Assembly (NCBI GenBank): GCA_016780065.1
Contig: JADHML010000011.1
Coordinates: 1 to 32,882 of the forward strand
Length of the DNA: 32,882 bases
Reading direction: 5' to 3'
Source of the DNA: Flavobacteriaceae bacterium
Lineage (GTDB): Bacteria > Bacteroidota > Bacteroidia > Flavobacteriales > Flavobacteriaceae
In this document: positions 1 to 8,723 of the stretch, piece after piece
Layout of the letters: every line of letters starts with the position of its first letter
How positions within the stretch are numbered: the stretch's first letter is position 1
The notes under the pieces: generated by a model
Seen by the model: the letters and a program-made list of their open reading frames with translations, nothing else
Databases searched by the model: none
Told to the model about the DNA's origin: nothing
Translations under genes and position numbers: made by a program

Positions 1-959
1 GTAGAACCTAACTTGGTTTTCGTTTGAGATTCAAAAACGGGCTCCATTACCTTGATACTGATTGCTGAAATGATAGATTTCCTGATATCTGAAGCGTCAA
101 AATTTTTACCGAAGAAATCTCGAATAGTTTTGACAATAGATTCACGAAAAGCCGCCTGATGGGTCCCCCCTTGAGTCGTGTGTTGACCGTTGACAAAAGA
201 GTGATACTCTTCGCTATATTGTGTTTTGCTATGTGTAATAGCCACTTCTATATCATTGCCTCTAAGGTGAATGATAGGGTACAACAAATCTTCTATGTTG
301 TTGTTGTCTTCTAATAAATCTTTAAGTCCATTTTCAGAAGTGTACTTTTCTCCATTAAATACGATTGTAAGCCCAGGATTGAGGTATACATAATTCTTCA
401 GCAATCGCTCTACATATTCGTGACGATAACGATAGTGTTTAAAAATAGTATCGTCAGGAACAAAAGAGACCTTAGTACCTTTGCGTTTGGTGCTCGTCTC
501 CTTTGGAGGATCTTCCGATAAAGCACCACGTTCAAAAATCGCAGTTTTGATATAATCTTCACGAACAGACTCAACCTTAAAATAAGTTGAGAGTGCGTTG
601 ACAGCCTTGGTTCCAACTCCGTTGAGACCTACAGACTTTTTAAACGCTCGGGTGTCATATTTACCACCTGTATTCATTTTAGAAACCACATCAATGACCT
701 TTCCCAATGGGATACCTCGGCCATAGTCCCGAACAGTCACCTTGCCGTCACGGATATTGACTTCGATCGTTTTGCCTGCCCCCATTACAAACTCATCAAT
801 ACTGTTGTCAAGTACTTCTTTGAGTAATATGTATATACCATCATCAGCAGAGGAACCATCCCCGAGCTTTCCAATGTACATACCCGGTCGCATCCGGATG
901 TGCTCTTTCCAGTCGAGCGAACGGATGTTATCTTCAGTATATTGGGTGGTTTGTGGCAT
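1..959 (-). CDS. parE: DNA topoisomerase IV subunit B (ParE), 5' part only
   Basis: The ATPase subunit of the type IIA topoisomerase that decatenates daughter chromosomes; it works as a heterotetramer with ParC. The minus-strand frame is open from an ATG at 957-959 to the window edge, giving about 319 residues. The visible part is the GHKL ATPase domain: RMRPGMYIG near residue 23, the ATP-binding EVLDNSIDE stretch, DYGRGIPLG, and the lid motif [14 protein letters not shown], followed by the start of the transducer domain with QGGTH. The N-terminal wording ([22 protein letters not shown]) is the ParE type of Bacteroidota rather than GyrB. The C-terminal TOPRIM half lies beyond the window, so truncation here is a window effect. 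Family assignment is firm; ParE over GyrB is my reading of the N-terminus. Confidence 0.9.
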   Translation of the reverse strand, partial: MPQTTQYTEDNIRSLDWKEHIRMRPGMYIGKLGDGSSADDGIYILLKEVLDNSIDEFVMGAGKTIEVNIRDGKVTVRDYGRGIPLGKVIDVVSKMNTGGKYDTRAFKKSVGLNGVGTKAVNALSTYFKVESVREDYIKTAIFERGALSEDPPKETSTKRKGTKVSFVPDDTIFKHYRYRHEYVERLLKNYVYLNPGLTIVFNGEKYTSENGLKDLLEDNNNIEDLLYPIIHLRGNDIEVAITHSKTQYSEEYHSFVNGQHTTQGGTHQAAFRESIVKTIRDFFGKNFDASDIRKSIISAISIKVMEPVFESQTKTKLGS

Positions 960-1148
960 GGACGCTAATATAAGTCAAGCCACTGAATATGGTCAACTGT
1001 TATCCGTTAAAGAAATTAACAATTCTCACTCTTCTGATGTTGAAAAATAGATTCTATTATTTTAAGCTAAAAAAAGGGAACCACACAAGTAAATAAAAGG
1101 CCGCAGAACAAGCCATTCTTTTGGGTGTTTACACAAATAAAACACGCA

Positions 1149-2678
1149 CTATCCCAGCCACCCTTCCCTATCGAGACTTCTGTATTGAATAGCTTCTGCT
1201 ATGTGTGTTGTCAAAATACCGTCCTGGTTTTCTAAATCAGCAATGGTTCTGGCTACTTTTAAAATTCGATCGTAGGCACGAGCAGACAAACGTAATTTTT
1301 CCATGGCCTGCTGCAACAGCGTTAATGCGTCGTCTGGCAAGCAACAAAACTCGCGCAGATCCTTGCTTTGCATTTGAGCGTTGTGAAACAATCCTTGATG
1401 ATTTTTAAAGCGTTTTGTTTGTCGTTGGCGAGCTTTTACCACTCTGCTTCTTATGTCTGAGCTTTTTTCCCCGCCCCTCGTTTGAGATAATTTTTCAAAT
1501 GGAACGGGGGTCACTTCAATATGCAAGTCTATCCGATCGAGTAAGGGTCCAGAAATTTTACCCATATACCGCAGCATTTCTGTTGGGCTAATACGTGCTG
1601 GCGACTGTTCGTCATTGAAATAGCCACTTGGACTGGGATTCATACTCGCCACCAACATAAAAGAAGCTGGATAAGTGACGGTAAATTTAGCTCTAGAAAT
1701 CGTAACTTCTCGATCTTCCAACGGTTGCCGCATGACCTCCAAAACCCCTCTTTTGAATTCGGGCAATTCGTCTAAAAACAAAACCCCGTTGTGCGCAAGA
1801 GAAATCTCTCCAGGCTGTGGATAGGCACCCCCTCCTACCAAAGCAACATCAGAAATGGTGTGATGAGGTGACCGAAAAGGACGTTGACAGACAAGACCTT
1901 GATCTTTAACTCCGCCAACTACCGAATGGATTTTAGTGGTTTCTAAAGCTTCGTCAAGTTCCATAGGAGGTAATATACCAGGCAACCTTTTGGCAATCAT
2001 TGATTTTCCTGAACCAGGAGGACCTATCAATATGATGTTATGTCCTCCGGCAGCGGCAATTTCCATACAACGTTTGATAGATTCTTGACCTTTAACATCT
2101 GAAAAGTCAAGTCCATTTTTATGGTGTTCTTCAAACTGTTTGTTAAGATTAATTTTTGTCTTTGGAAAATCTTTTCCCTCAAGAAAAGCCACCAAATCAC
2201 TAAGGTTTTGAAAACCATATACTGCCAAACCATCAACAACAGCTGCTTCATTGGCATTTTCACTAGGGATGAGCAAAGACATTAACCCCGATGACTTGGC
2301 TTGTAGGGCAATGGGCAATACTCCCTTAATCGGACGCAAACCGCCATCCAATGCCAGTTCTCCCATGATACTACACTGATCTAAAATCTCAGTACGAATC
2401 TGCCCAGATGCAACTAGAATCCCGATGGCAATGGGTAAATCATAAGAAGCTCCTTCATTGCGTAAATCAGCAGGAGCCAGATTAATAGTGATTTTTTTTC
2501 CGGGAAGCTTAAAACCACAGTTGGTCAGGGCTGCTGCAATTCTATAATTACTTTCTTTTATGGCGTTATCGGGAAGCCCAACCAAATGGTAGCCAATCCC
2601 TTTGTCTATATGTACTTCGATAGTAACAGGGTGTGATTCAATGCCATAAACAGCACCCGCAAATACTTGGGTCAACAT
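1149..2678 (-). CDS. yifB: YifB/ComM family Mg-chelatase-like AAA+ ATPase
   Basis: A 509-residue protein of full family length. The N-terminal 1-165 is the ribosomal-S5-like fold domain with the family wording [11 protein letters not shown] and [19 protein letters not shown]. The AAA+ module follows, with Walker A GPPGSGKS at residues 219-226, Walker B VLFLDE at about 299-304, and the sensor region [14 protein letters not shown]; a C-terminal Mg-chelatase helical domain covers about 410-505. In Vibrio and Haemophilus, ComM is a helicase that promotes branch migration during natural transformation; in Bacteroidota the role is not established. The ATG at 2678 is the natural start. It is divergent from the flavin reductase gene, with 77 bp between them. 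I see no other competence gene nearby, so a role in DNA uptake is only family knowledge. Confidence 0.93.
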   Translation of the reverse strand: MLTQVFAGAVYGIESHPVTIEVHIDKGIGYHLVGLPDNAIKESNYRIAAALTNCGFKLPGKKITINLAPADLRNEGASYDLPIAIGILVASGQIRTEILDQCSIMGELALDGGLRPIKGVLPIALQAKSSGLMSLLIPSENANEAAVVDGLAVYGFQNLSDLVAFLEGKDFPKTKINLNKQFEEHHKNGLDFSDVKGQESIKRCMEIAAAGGHNIILIGPPGSGKSMIAKRLPGILPPMELDEALETTKIHSVVGGVKDQGLVCQRPFRSPHHTISDVALVGGGAYPQPGEISLAHNGVLFLDELPEFKRGVLEVMRQPLEDREVTISRAKFTVTYPASFMLVASMNPSPSGYFNDEQSPARISPTEMLRYMGKISGPLLDRIDLHIEVTPVPFEKLSQTRGGEKSSDIRSRVVKARQRQTKRFKNHQGLFHNAQMQSKDLREFCCLPDDALTLLQQAMEKLRLSARAYDRILKVARTIADLENQDGILTTHIAEAIQYRSLDREGWLG

Positions 2679-2733
2679 AAGATAGGTTTTGAATAAAATT
2701 AAAAAAAATAGCTGAACTCTTTTCTCTAAATAT

Positions 2734-2741
2734 TAGGTTTG
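2734..2741 (+). promoter_or_regulatory. Candidate -7 promoter element for the flavin reductase gene
   Basis: TAGGTTTG matches the Bacteroidota -7 consensus TAnnTTTG exactly and ends 14 nt before the ATG at 2756. No clear TTTG -33 box is visible at the expected distance, so this is a motif match only. Confidence 0.4.
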
Positions 2742-2755
2742 TTTTCTTTGCAGGC

Positions 2756-3235
2756 ATGAATACTCAAGAATTTCGTAAAATCTGTGGGCAATTTGCTACA
2801 GGAGTAGCTGTGGTAACCACCTCTCATAATGGAGAAAACTTTGGACTAACTGTCAATTCTTTCACATCCGTATCGCTCGACCCTAGCATGGTACTATTTT
2901 GTGTGGATCGAAAAGCACGCTTCAACCAACCCGTTCAACAAAGTGGTCTTTTAGCAATCAATTTTTTAAAAGAACATCAAAAGGAATTGTCTAACCGTTT
3001 TGCCAATCCAACACTGAGTATTGAAGAACGTTACCAAAACCTAACGCTTACAAAAGAGAACCCTGCTCCAGTGATAGCTGATGTTTTAGGGCATCTTGAG
3101 TGTCAAATTGAAGCGATTCACGACGGAGGGGATCATCACATCTATGTTGCACGCGTTCTTTCGGGGGCTTTTGAACAAGGTGAACCCCTGCTCTATTATG
3201 CCGGAAATTATAAATCGCTAAGTTCTGACTCCTGA
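2756..3235 (+). CDS. Flavin reductase family protein (FMN-binding split barrel)
   Basis: A 159-residue protein of the flavin reductase-like, FMN-binding split-barrel family. The N-terminus reads FRKICGQFATGVAVVTT, a hallmark opening of this family, followed by GLTVNSFTSVSLDPSMVLFCVDRKARF, the conserved flavin-contact segment, and a C-terminal HxIYVARV strand. Relatives reduce free FMN or FAD with NAD(P)H, often to supply a two-component monooxygenase. No partner monooxygenase is in the window, so the physiological acceptor is unknown. The gene stands alone between two minus-strand units, and its last 28 bp overlap the end of dsbD tail to tail. Confidence 0.88.
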   Translation: MNTQEFRKICGQFATGVAVVTTSHNGENFGLTVNSFTSVSLDPSMVLFCVDRKARFNQPVQQSGLLAINFLKEHQKELSNRFANPTLSIEERYQNLTLTKENPAPVIADVLGHLECQIEAIHDGGDHHIYVARVLSGAFEQGEPLLYYAGNYKSLSSDS

Positions 3236-5178
3236 TCCGGGATGTTTTTAAGACCCTCCTTCAACCAAGTTTTATATGTTGGAATATCTGTGTATTGCTG
3301 TGGTGGCGCTAGTAAAGTTCCATCTGGCATCATCAAGATATAGTGTGGCTGGGCCACGGACTGAAAATTAATCGCTTGAAAAGCCGCCCATTTTTGTCCC
3401 ACATTTTCTATCTGTCTTTCACGTCCAGATTGATATTTTAAAGTAAATTTTTGATTCTCTGGGAGCTCCTTTCGGTCATCAACGTAAAGAGATATCAAGA
3501 CAAACTCTTCATTTATTAATCTAAAAATTTCAGGGTCACTCCAAACATTTTCCTCTACTTTTCGACAATTGACACATGCCCAACCTGTAAAGTCAAGCAG
3601 AATGGGTTTTTGTTGCAAACTAGCAACCGTGCGGCCTTCTTCAAAATCTTTGTAACACTCAAGGCCCAGTGGACAATCGGTGTCTTGAGGATAAATACTA
3701 TAAAATGTTGGAGGTGGAAAACCGCTCAAAAGCTTTAAGTTGGTTCCTGGATTAGGAATCAGACCTGGCGTGAGGTAAGCAATAAACGCAAACAAAATGA
3801 CACCAAAACCTAAGCGCCCCATCCCTAATTTGGTCTTTTTGGGTTCATGTGGGAATCGAAATATCCCGAACAAATACAAAACCATAAGGCCAAAAATTAA
3901 AATCCATATACCAATGAAGATTTCTCTTTTTAGAATGCCCCAGTGAGCTACTAAATCTGCATTTGATAAAAACTTTAGCGCCAAAGCCAATTCAAAAAAT
4001 CCTAAAACCACTTTTGTTGTATTCATCCAACCGCCAGATTTGGGAAGAGATTGTAACCAGTTTGGAAAAAGGGCAAACAGCGCAAAAGGCAGTGCCAATG
4101 CCAAACCAAAACCTGTCATACCCATACTGAGCTGGGTAGCCCCACCGTCAGAACTTAACGAACCTGCTAAGAGAGAACCTAATATAGGCCCCGTACAGGA
4201 AAACGAAACAATGGCCAGTGTTAAAGCCATCAAAAAAATTCCAATAAAACCACCTGTTTTATTTGAAGCGAAATCAATTTTGTTGGCCCAGGATGATGGA
4301 AGCGTCAATTCATAATAACCAAAAAACGAAAAAGCAAAAAAGACGAATATTAAAAAGAAAAATACATTCAGCCACATATTTGTGGAGATGGTGTTGAGGA
4401 TTTCAGGGTCTACACTATCCAGAAAATGAAAAGGAAGACTCAGCATCATATAAATCAATACAATGAAAAAACCGTACATAATGGCATTGGTCAACCCTCG
4501 AGATCGATTGCCACTTTGTTTGGTAAAGAAAGAGACTGTCAGAGGGATCATTGGGAAAACACAAGGGGTCAACAAGGCGATAAGCCCCCCTAAAAACCCC
4601 AACACAAACAATTGCCATAAACCTGAGGACTCTTCATCTCCATTTATATTTTGAGTTAATAAATGGGTGTTTTTAAGATCAATAGAGAGTATTTCAGCAG
4701 ATTCTGGCGTTAGAGCTGTTAAATCTTCCGTTTGCTGCGCTTCTGCAATTCCTGTTAGGGCAATTGTGAGGGTTTCTTGTCTAAATATACAAAGCTTGTC
4801 ATCACATGCTTGGTACTCTACTTCAACTTCAATCGTCTTAATATTGGGGTCCTCAACGCTAACTGTTTGATAAAAAACAGCTTCTAAATCGTAGAAATCT
4901 AACTCAATTTCAAAAATTGGATCATAATCTGTTTTAAATTCAGAATGAGTCATTTCTCCGATCAATTCAACGTTTGGAAAATTAAATTCAGTCGGTAAAG
5001 GACCGTTTTTTGGAATCTCTAAGGCATACAGATGCCACTTAGGTTCAATTTCTGCCTGAATGGTCAAGTCATAGGTGTTGGGTCCTGTTTTTTGAGCTTG
5101 TGTAGTCCATTGAACAGGGTTTTGTGACCAGCCAAAGGCTGTTAACATTGATAGGCATGCAATAAGAATGGGTTTCAT
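3208..5178 (-). CDS. dsbD: Protein-disulfide reductase / thiol:disulfide interchange protein DsbD
   Basis: Carries electrons from cytoplasmic thioredoxin across the inner membrane to periplasmic thiol proteins. All three DsbD modules are visible in 656 residues: a signal peptide (about 1-19) and an N-terminal immunoglobulin-like domain with Cys125 and Cys130; a membrane domain with LTPCVFPMIPL (Cys206) and SFSCTGPILG (Cys328), the paired cysteines of the transmembrane relay; and a C-terminal thioredoxin-like domain with the redox motif CVNC at 535-538. The ATG at 5176-5178 overlaps the tilS stop by four bases (ATGA), so it is co-transcribed with tilS and pabB and probably translationally coupled. 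No redox cysteine is missing. Its 3' end overlaps the flavin reductase gene on the other strand by 28 bp. Confidence 0.95.
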   Translation of the reverse strand: MKPILIACLSMLTAFGWSQNPVQWTTQAQKTGPNTYDLTIQAEIEPKWHLYALEIPKNGPLPTEFNFPNVELIGEMTHSEFKTDYDPIFEIELDFYDLEAVFYQTVSVEDPNIKTIEVEVEYQACDDKLCIFRQETLTIALTGIAEAQQTEDLTALTPESAEILSIDLKNTHLLTQNINGDEESSGLWQLFVLGFLGGLIALLTPCVFPMIPLTVSFFTKQSGNRSRGLTNAIMYGFFIVLIYMMLSLPFHFLDSVDPEILNTISTNMWLNVFFFLIFVFFAFSFFGYYELTLPSSWANKIDFASNKTGGFIGIFLMALTLAIVSFSCTGPILGSLLAGSLSSDGGATQLSMGMTGFGLALALPFALFALFPNWLQSLPKSGGWMNTTKVVLGFFELALALKFLSNADLVAHWGILKREIFIGIWILIFGLMVLYLFGIFRFPHEPKKTKLGMGRLGFGVILFAFIAYLTPGLIPNPGTNLKLLSGFPPPTFYSIYPQDTDCPLGLECYKDFEEGRTVASLQQKPILLDFTGWACVNCRKVEENVWSDPEIFRLINEEFVLISLYVDDRKELPENQKFTLKYQSGRERQIENVGQKWAAFQAINFQSVAQPHYILMMPDGTLLAPPQQYTDIPTYKTWLKEGLKNIPDQESELSDL

Positions 5179-6464
5179 AAAAGGGTTAATTTTAGTTTTG
5201 GGGTATTATTTTTAGTAAAAAATCTTCTGTCAGCACGCTGACCGACAATCCATATAATATCATCTCCACTACATAGCAACCATTGTGCCATTTTTTCTTT
5301 GGAGTTCCATTTTTGATCTTTAAAAAACTTGGACACTTTTTTTCGACCGTTCATACCGATCGGATAAAACAAATCGCCGGATTGCCATTTTCGTAAGGTC
5401 ATCGGAAACTTGACTTTGTCAGCATCAATGATAATTTCGTCTTTTGATTCAGGTAGAGATTCTGTGGTGGTCTTAATTTGGATTTCTAAAGGGTTGCTAA
5501 TCCCTTGCTCAGGCACTTTAATGGAATCGAGGGTTAATTGCATCTTGGAAGTATGGAGTAACAACACGCCCCTACCTTTTTCAAGGGTGCAATCGTTAGA
5601 GATCAATTTCTTGCCAGAGTGTGATTTTAACAATTTTGCCACTTCCTTGGCGTCAAACCCAAAGGGAAAAAACAAATGATGCAACCAAAACATCGAAGGA
5701 GTAAGTTCTTCCAATGCTTTAACATCAATTGTAAACAAAGAGAGCTTGGAATCCCATGTAAATAAAGTCTCTTTAAATTTTTGAGTCATCATTTCAAGAG
5801 CCTCTACGGCCAACGAGGTTTGTTCGATGCTTACAAGGGATTGTTGAAACGCATCTGGAGAAATATCGCAAAATGCTGGCACCACATGATGTCGGATTCG
5901 ATTGCGTAAATAATCGTCTGTATTGTTAGATAAATCTTCGCGCCATGGAATCTCGTATTGAGATGCGTAGCTGAGGATTTCCTTCTTTTGAAAAGCTAAT
6001 AATGGACGCAATAAATGGCCACTTTTCATAGGGATTCCTTTCAAACCTCCAATACCAGTGCCTCTCGATAAATTGATTAAAAAAGTTTCTAAGACATCAT
6101 CTGCATGGTGAGCGGTGAGCACAAAATCATACTGATGAGCTTTGCAAAGCTCTTTGAACCAGTCATACCTAAGTTGGCGCGCTGCCATTTGAGTTGATTT
6201 CTTGGGGAGCTTGGTGTCAAACTCACCCACATGACATGTGATTTTATGACTGTTGCAATAGTCTTGTACCATTTGGGCATCTGCATCACTTTCAGAGCCG
6301 CGCAATCCAAAGTTACAATGAGCTACAGCAAGTTTGTTTGAAGTTTGTTGCATCAAGTGGAGTAACACCATGCTGTCAACCCCTCCACTGACCGCTATTA
6401 AAATAGAAGCTTTGTTCAGCTCGGGAAGTTCAGATTGAATATGTTTTAAAAATTTGGGTTGCAT
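5175..6464 (-). CDS. tilS: tRNA(Ile)-lysidine synthase TilS
   Basis: Converts C34 of the CAU-anticodon tRNA-Ile to lysidine, so that it reads AUA codons and is charged with isoleucine; essential in most bacteria. The N-terminal PP-loop ATP pyrophosphatase motif SGGVDS is at residues 26-31, followed by HCNFGLRGSESDAD and LTAHHADDVLETFLINLSRG, both characteristic of TilS. The C-terminal third carries the TilS substrate-binding domain (RKWQSGDLFYPIGMNGRKKVSKFFKD). The ATG at 6464 is preferred, 8 bp after the pabB stop; an in-frame TTG at 6470 would add only two residues. It is the middle gene of pabB-tilS-dsbD and overlaps dsbD by four bases. AUA codons occur in the neighbouring genes, as expected. 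Confidence 0.94.
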   Translation of the reverse strand: MQPKFLKHIQSELPELNKASILIAVSGGVDSMVLLHLMQQTSNKLAVAHCNFGLRGSESDADAQMVQDYCNSHKITCHVGEFDTKLPKKSTQMAARQLRYDWFKELCKAHQYDFVLTAHHADDVLETFLINLSRGTGIGGLKGIPMKSGHLLRPLLAFQKKEILSYASQYEIPWREDLSNNTDDYLRNRIRHHVVPAFCDISPDAFQQSLVSIEQTSLAVEALEMMTQKFKETLFTWDSKLSLFTIDVKALEELTPSMFWLHHLFFPFGFDAKEVAKLLKSHSGKKLISNDCTLEKGRGVLLLHTSKMQLTLDSIKVPEQGISNPLEIQIKTTTESLPESKDEIIIDADKVKFPMTLRKWQSGDLFYPIGMNGRKKVSKFFKDQKWNSKEKMAQWLLCSGDDIIWIVGQRADRRFFTKNNTPKLKLTLL

Positions 6465-6472
6465 AAGCAAAT

Positions 6473-7864
6473 CTACAAATTTAAATCGACCGAGGTTGTT
6501 TCCAAAACCTGTCTGATGGCCTTGGCTTTAAGCAGACATTCTTCATACTCCTTTTCTGGATCGGCTTCGGCAGTTAAAGCGCTACCCACATGTAGTGACA
6601 AATAACCTGTATCTGCTCTGTAAATAAGAGATCGAATAACAACATTAAAATCAAAATCCCCACTCGGAGTAAAATACCCCAAAGCACCGCTATACAAACC
6701 GCGTTTGGATTGTTCGTGGTTTTCTATGAGTTCCATGGCGCGCACCTTAGGGGCTCCAGTCATGCTGCCCATAGGGAAACAGGCATGTAAGGCGTCTATT
6801 TGATCGAAGTTTGAATCTAGACGAGCTCTGACCGTAGAAATCATCTGATAGACTTGTTTGAAAGCATAAACTTTACACTTCTCTGAAACAGAAACACTAC
6901 CTCTTTTAGCAACTTTCGAAAGGTCGTTTCGAACCAAATCAACAATCATTATGTTTTCTGCTTGTTCCTTTGGATCTGAACCCAATCTTTGAGCTTGCGC
7001 TTGATCAAGAATATAGTCGGCTTCTCGCTTGGCAGTTCCCTTGATGGGCTGAGACCACAAATCCTCTCCTTGTTTTTTTAAAAATCTTTCGGGTGAGGCA
7101 CACATTAAAAAATGATCATTCAGTTGCATCAAAGCCGAGAACGGTGCTTTAGAAATTGTGTTGAGCTGAGAATAAATATCGTGAGGTTGAAGACCCACTT
7201 GATGCGCATACCATTCCATACAATAGTTGACTTCATAAATATCACCCCTATGAATGTGGTTAAGTAATGATTGGGCTTTAGCTTTATATAGTTCTGGAGA
7301 GATTCTAGATTTTAATACAACTGATTCAGTTCCTGTTTGGACATCGATGGATGTAATCGATTGAATATCTACCCAATCTTGACTTGGGTCTTCACCCACA
7401 GGATAGTGAGCTTCAAAATGATTGTCTACGCATATCCAAAGTCGCTTTGGTTGAAAAAAACACAAATCGGGCAGTCCTACAGCGTCGTTTTGGCCAGATT
7501 CAAGAGGCTCAATATCATTTTTTAAATCATAACCTAAATAACCAAACAACCAATCTTGTTTTTGGGTTGTGTAATGCCTTAATGCCTCAAACGATCCTTT
7601 GTCGGAATAACTTAGTTGAGAGAGGGCTTCCACAGCAAGTATGCATTCATATCGACTGTGCTCTGATGGATACTGGTTAGAGTCTAACCAAACAGATGTT
7701 GAGAATTGTTTTGACCAAGACAAAAGTTTGTGCTTAGTCAACTCTAAATCATCACAATGAAACTGAGTGATCGTTCGTTTCAACAGTACATTCTTGTTTA
7801 ATTTATAACAAAAATAACCATTACAAACGGCAGTTTGTCTTTGAATTTCTAATTTTTTCATCAT
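6473..7864 (-). CDS. pabB: Aminodeoxychorismate synthase component I (chorismate-binding family)
   Basis: Makes 4-amino-4-deoxychorismate from chorismate and ammonia for folate synthesis. The C-terminal two-thirds is the chorismate-binding domain with ASPERFLKK, ENIMIVDLVRNDLSKVA and CFPMGSMTGAPKVRAMELIE. The motif PIKGT carries the lysine (residue 274 counted from the ATG at 7861) that acts as nucleophile in PabB; anthranilate synthase normally has PIAGT, which argues for PabB over TrpE. No amidotransferase partner (pabA/trpG) lies nearby. The start is uncertain: ATGs at 7864 and 7861 both precede LEIQRQ, a TTG exists at 7885, and from memory the homologous core begins about 25 residues later, where a TTG near 7787 could serve. 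First gene of the pabB-tilS-dsbD operon. Confidence 0.88.
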   Translation of the reverse strand: MMKKLEIQRQTAVCNGYFCYKLNKNVLLKRTITQFHCDDLELTKHKLLSWSKQFSTSVWLDSNQYPSEHSRYECILAVEALSQLSYSDKGSFEALRHYTTQKQDWLFGYLGYDLKNDIEPLESGQNDAVGLPDLCFFQPKRLWICVDNHFEAHYPVGEDPSQDWVDIQSITSIDVQTGTESVVLKSRISPELYKAKAQSLLNHIHRGDIYEVNYCMEWYAHQVGLQPHDIYSQLNTISKAPFSALMQLNDHFLMCASPERFLKKQGEDLWSQPIKGTAKREADYILDQAQAQRLGSDPKEQAENIMIVDLVRNDLSKVAKRGSVSVSEKCKVYAFKQVYQMISTVRARLDSNFDQIDALHACFPMGSMTGAPKVRAMELIENHEQSKRGLYSGALGYFTPSGDFDFNVVIRSLIYRADTGYLSLHVGSALTAEADPEKEYEECLLKAKAIRQVLETTSVDLNL

Positions 7865-8013
7865 ATTTGCACCATGATTACTCAAAGCGTACTTTTTTTT
7901 CCACCACGCCGTCCACGTCGCCCCTTTGGGGGTATGTAATCGTATTGGAGCTAAGGTGCGTCCGGCTTCTTCTAAAATCTCATTTTTTTTAGTTTATTCA
8001 AAAATCACCGACA

Positions 8014-8631
8014 GTGGAAATTGTCATTGCTACTAAATCGCATGTTCATTATGCGAAAATCATATCGGAAACCATCGCTTCATCAGCCCAAGTGCGCGGT
8101 ACAGGAATTGCTCGTCGTACTCCTGAATACATTGCCAAAAAAATGGAAAACAAAAATGCCATCATTGCATTAGACGGAGATACATTTGCTGGGTTTTGTT
8201 ATATCGAAATGTGGGGTCATAGTAAATATGTAGCCCATTCAGGTTTGATTGTTGATCCAAAGTACAGAGGAAAAGGGTTGGCAAAAAGTATTAAAACAAA
8301 AATTTTCGAATACTCTAGACAGAAATATCCAAACGCAAAAGTTTTTGGCATTACTACGGGCCTACCTGTAATGAAAATTAATTACGAACTCGGTTATAAA
8401 CCTGTTACATTCTCAGAACTTACGGACGATCCTGAATTTTGGAAAGGATGCCAGACATGTAAAAATTACGACGTTCTCACACGGACAGAACGTAAAATGT
8501 GTTTGTGTACAGGGATGTTATATGACCCCGATGCAAGCTCTGACGAAAAAAAACATTTTTACAACAATACAGTTTTAGCAAGGCTAAAAAAAATAAAACA
8601 ATCCTTATTTCTGAAAAACAAAAAAGCATGA
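8014..8631 (+). CDS. GNAT acyltransferase at the head of the arginine operon (putative N-acylglutamate synthase)
   Basis: A 205-residue GNAT-fold protein with the acyl-CoA binding loop YRGKGLA at residues 84-90. It starts with GTG at 8014 (VEIVIATKSH); the frame is closed by a stop at 7990-7992 and there is no usable ATG before it, so a GTG start is the best reading. The C-terminal part is unusual for a plain GNAT: CQTC at 146-149 and CLC at 163-165 could form a four-cysteine metal site. It is the first gene of an operon encoding every later arginine step, and the operon has neither argJ nor a classical argA. By position it probably acylates glutamate. Whether the donor is acetyl-CoA or succinyl-CoA cannot be read from sequence. 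The stop overlaps the ATG of a 31-codon ORF (ATGA). Confidence 0.85.
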   Translation: MEIVIATKSHVHYAKIISETIASSAQVRGTGIARRTPEYIAKKMENKNAIIALDGDTFAGFCYIEMWGHSKYVAHSGLIVDPKYRGKGLAKSIKTKIFEYSRQKYPNAKVFGITTGLPVMKINYELGYKPVTFSELTDDPEFWKGCQTCKNYDVLTRTERKMCLCTGMLYDPDASSDEKKHFYNNTVLARLKKIKQSLFLKNKKA

Positions 8632-8723
8632 AACATCTACGACTGAATGTTAAGACAGACAGCAGTATGATTGTCAGGATGTTCCATCTGACCTTTGAAA
8701 AACAAAAAAATATAAACAGATGA
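8628..8723 (+). CDS. Possible 31-residue small ORF bridging the GNAT gene and argG
   Basis: An ATG at 8628-8630 shares bases with the GNAT stop (ATGA, 8628-8631). The frame stays open for 31 codons and ends at TGA 8721-8723, which overlaps the argG ATG at 8720-8722, again as ATGA. The ORF therefore fills the only sizeable gap in the operon exactly and is linked by four-base overlaps on both sides, a layout typical of translational coupling. The predicted peptide is basic (four Lys, three Arg at 5, 17 and 31) with no signal peptide or known motif. It could be a small protein, a ribosome-delivery leader for argG, or chance. I do not recognise it. Confidence 0.35.
   Translation: MKHLRLNVKTDSSMIVRMFHLTFEKQKNINR

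Noticed and set aside
742-1050. 102-codon open frame on the plus strand
   Set aside because: Antisense to parE over most of its length; the parE frame has clear conserved motifs and this one has none.
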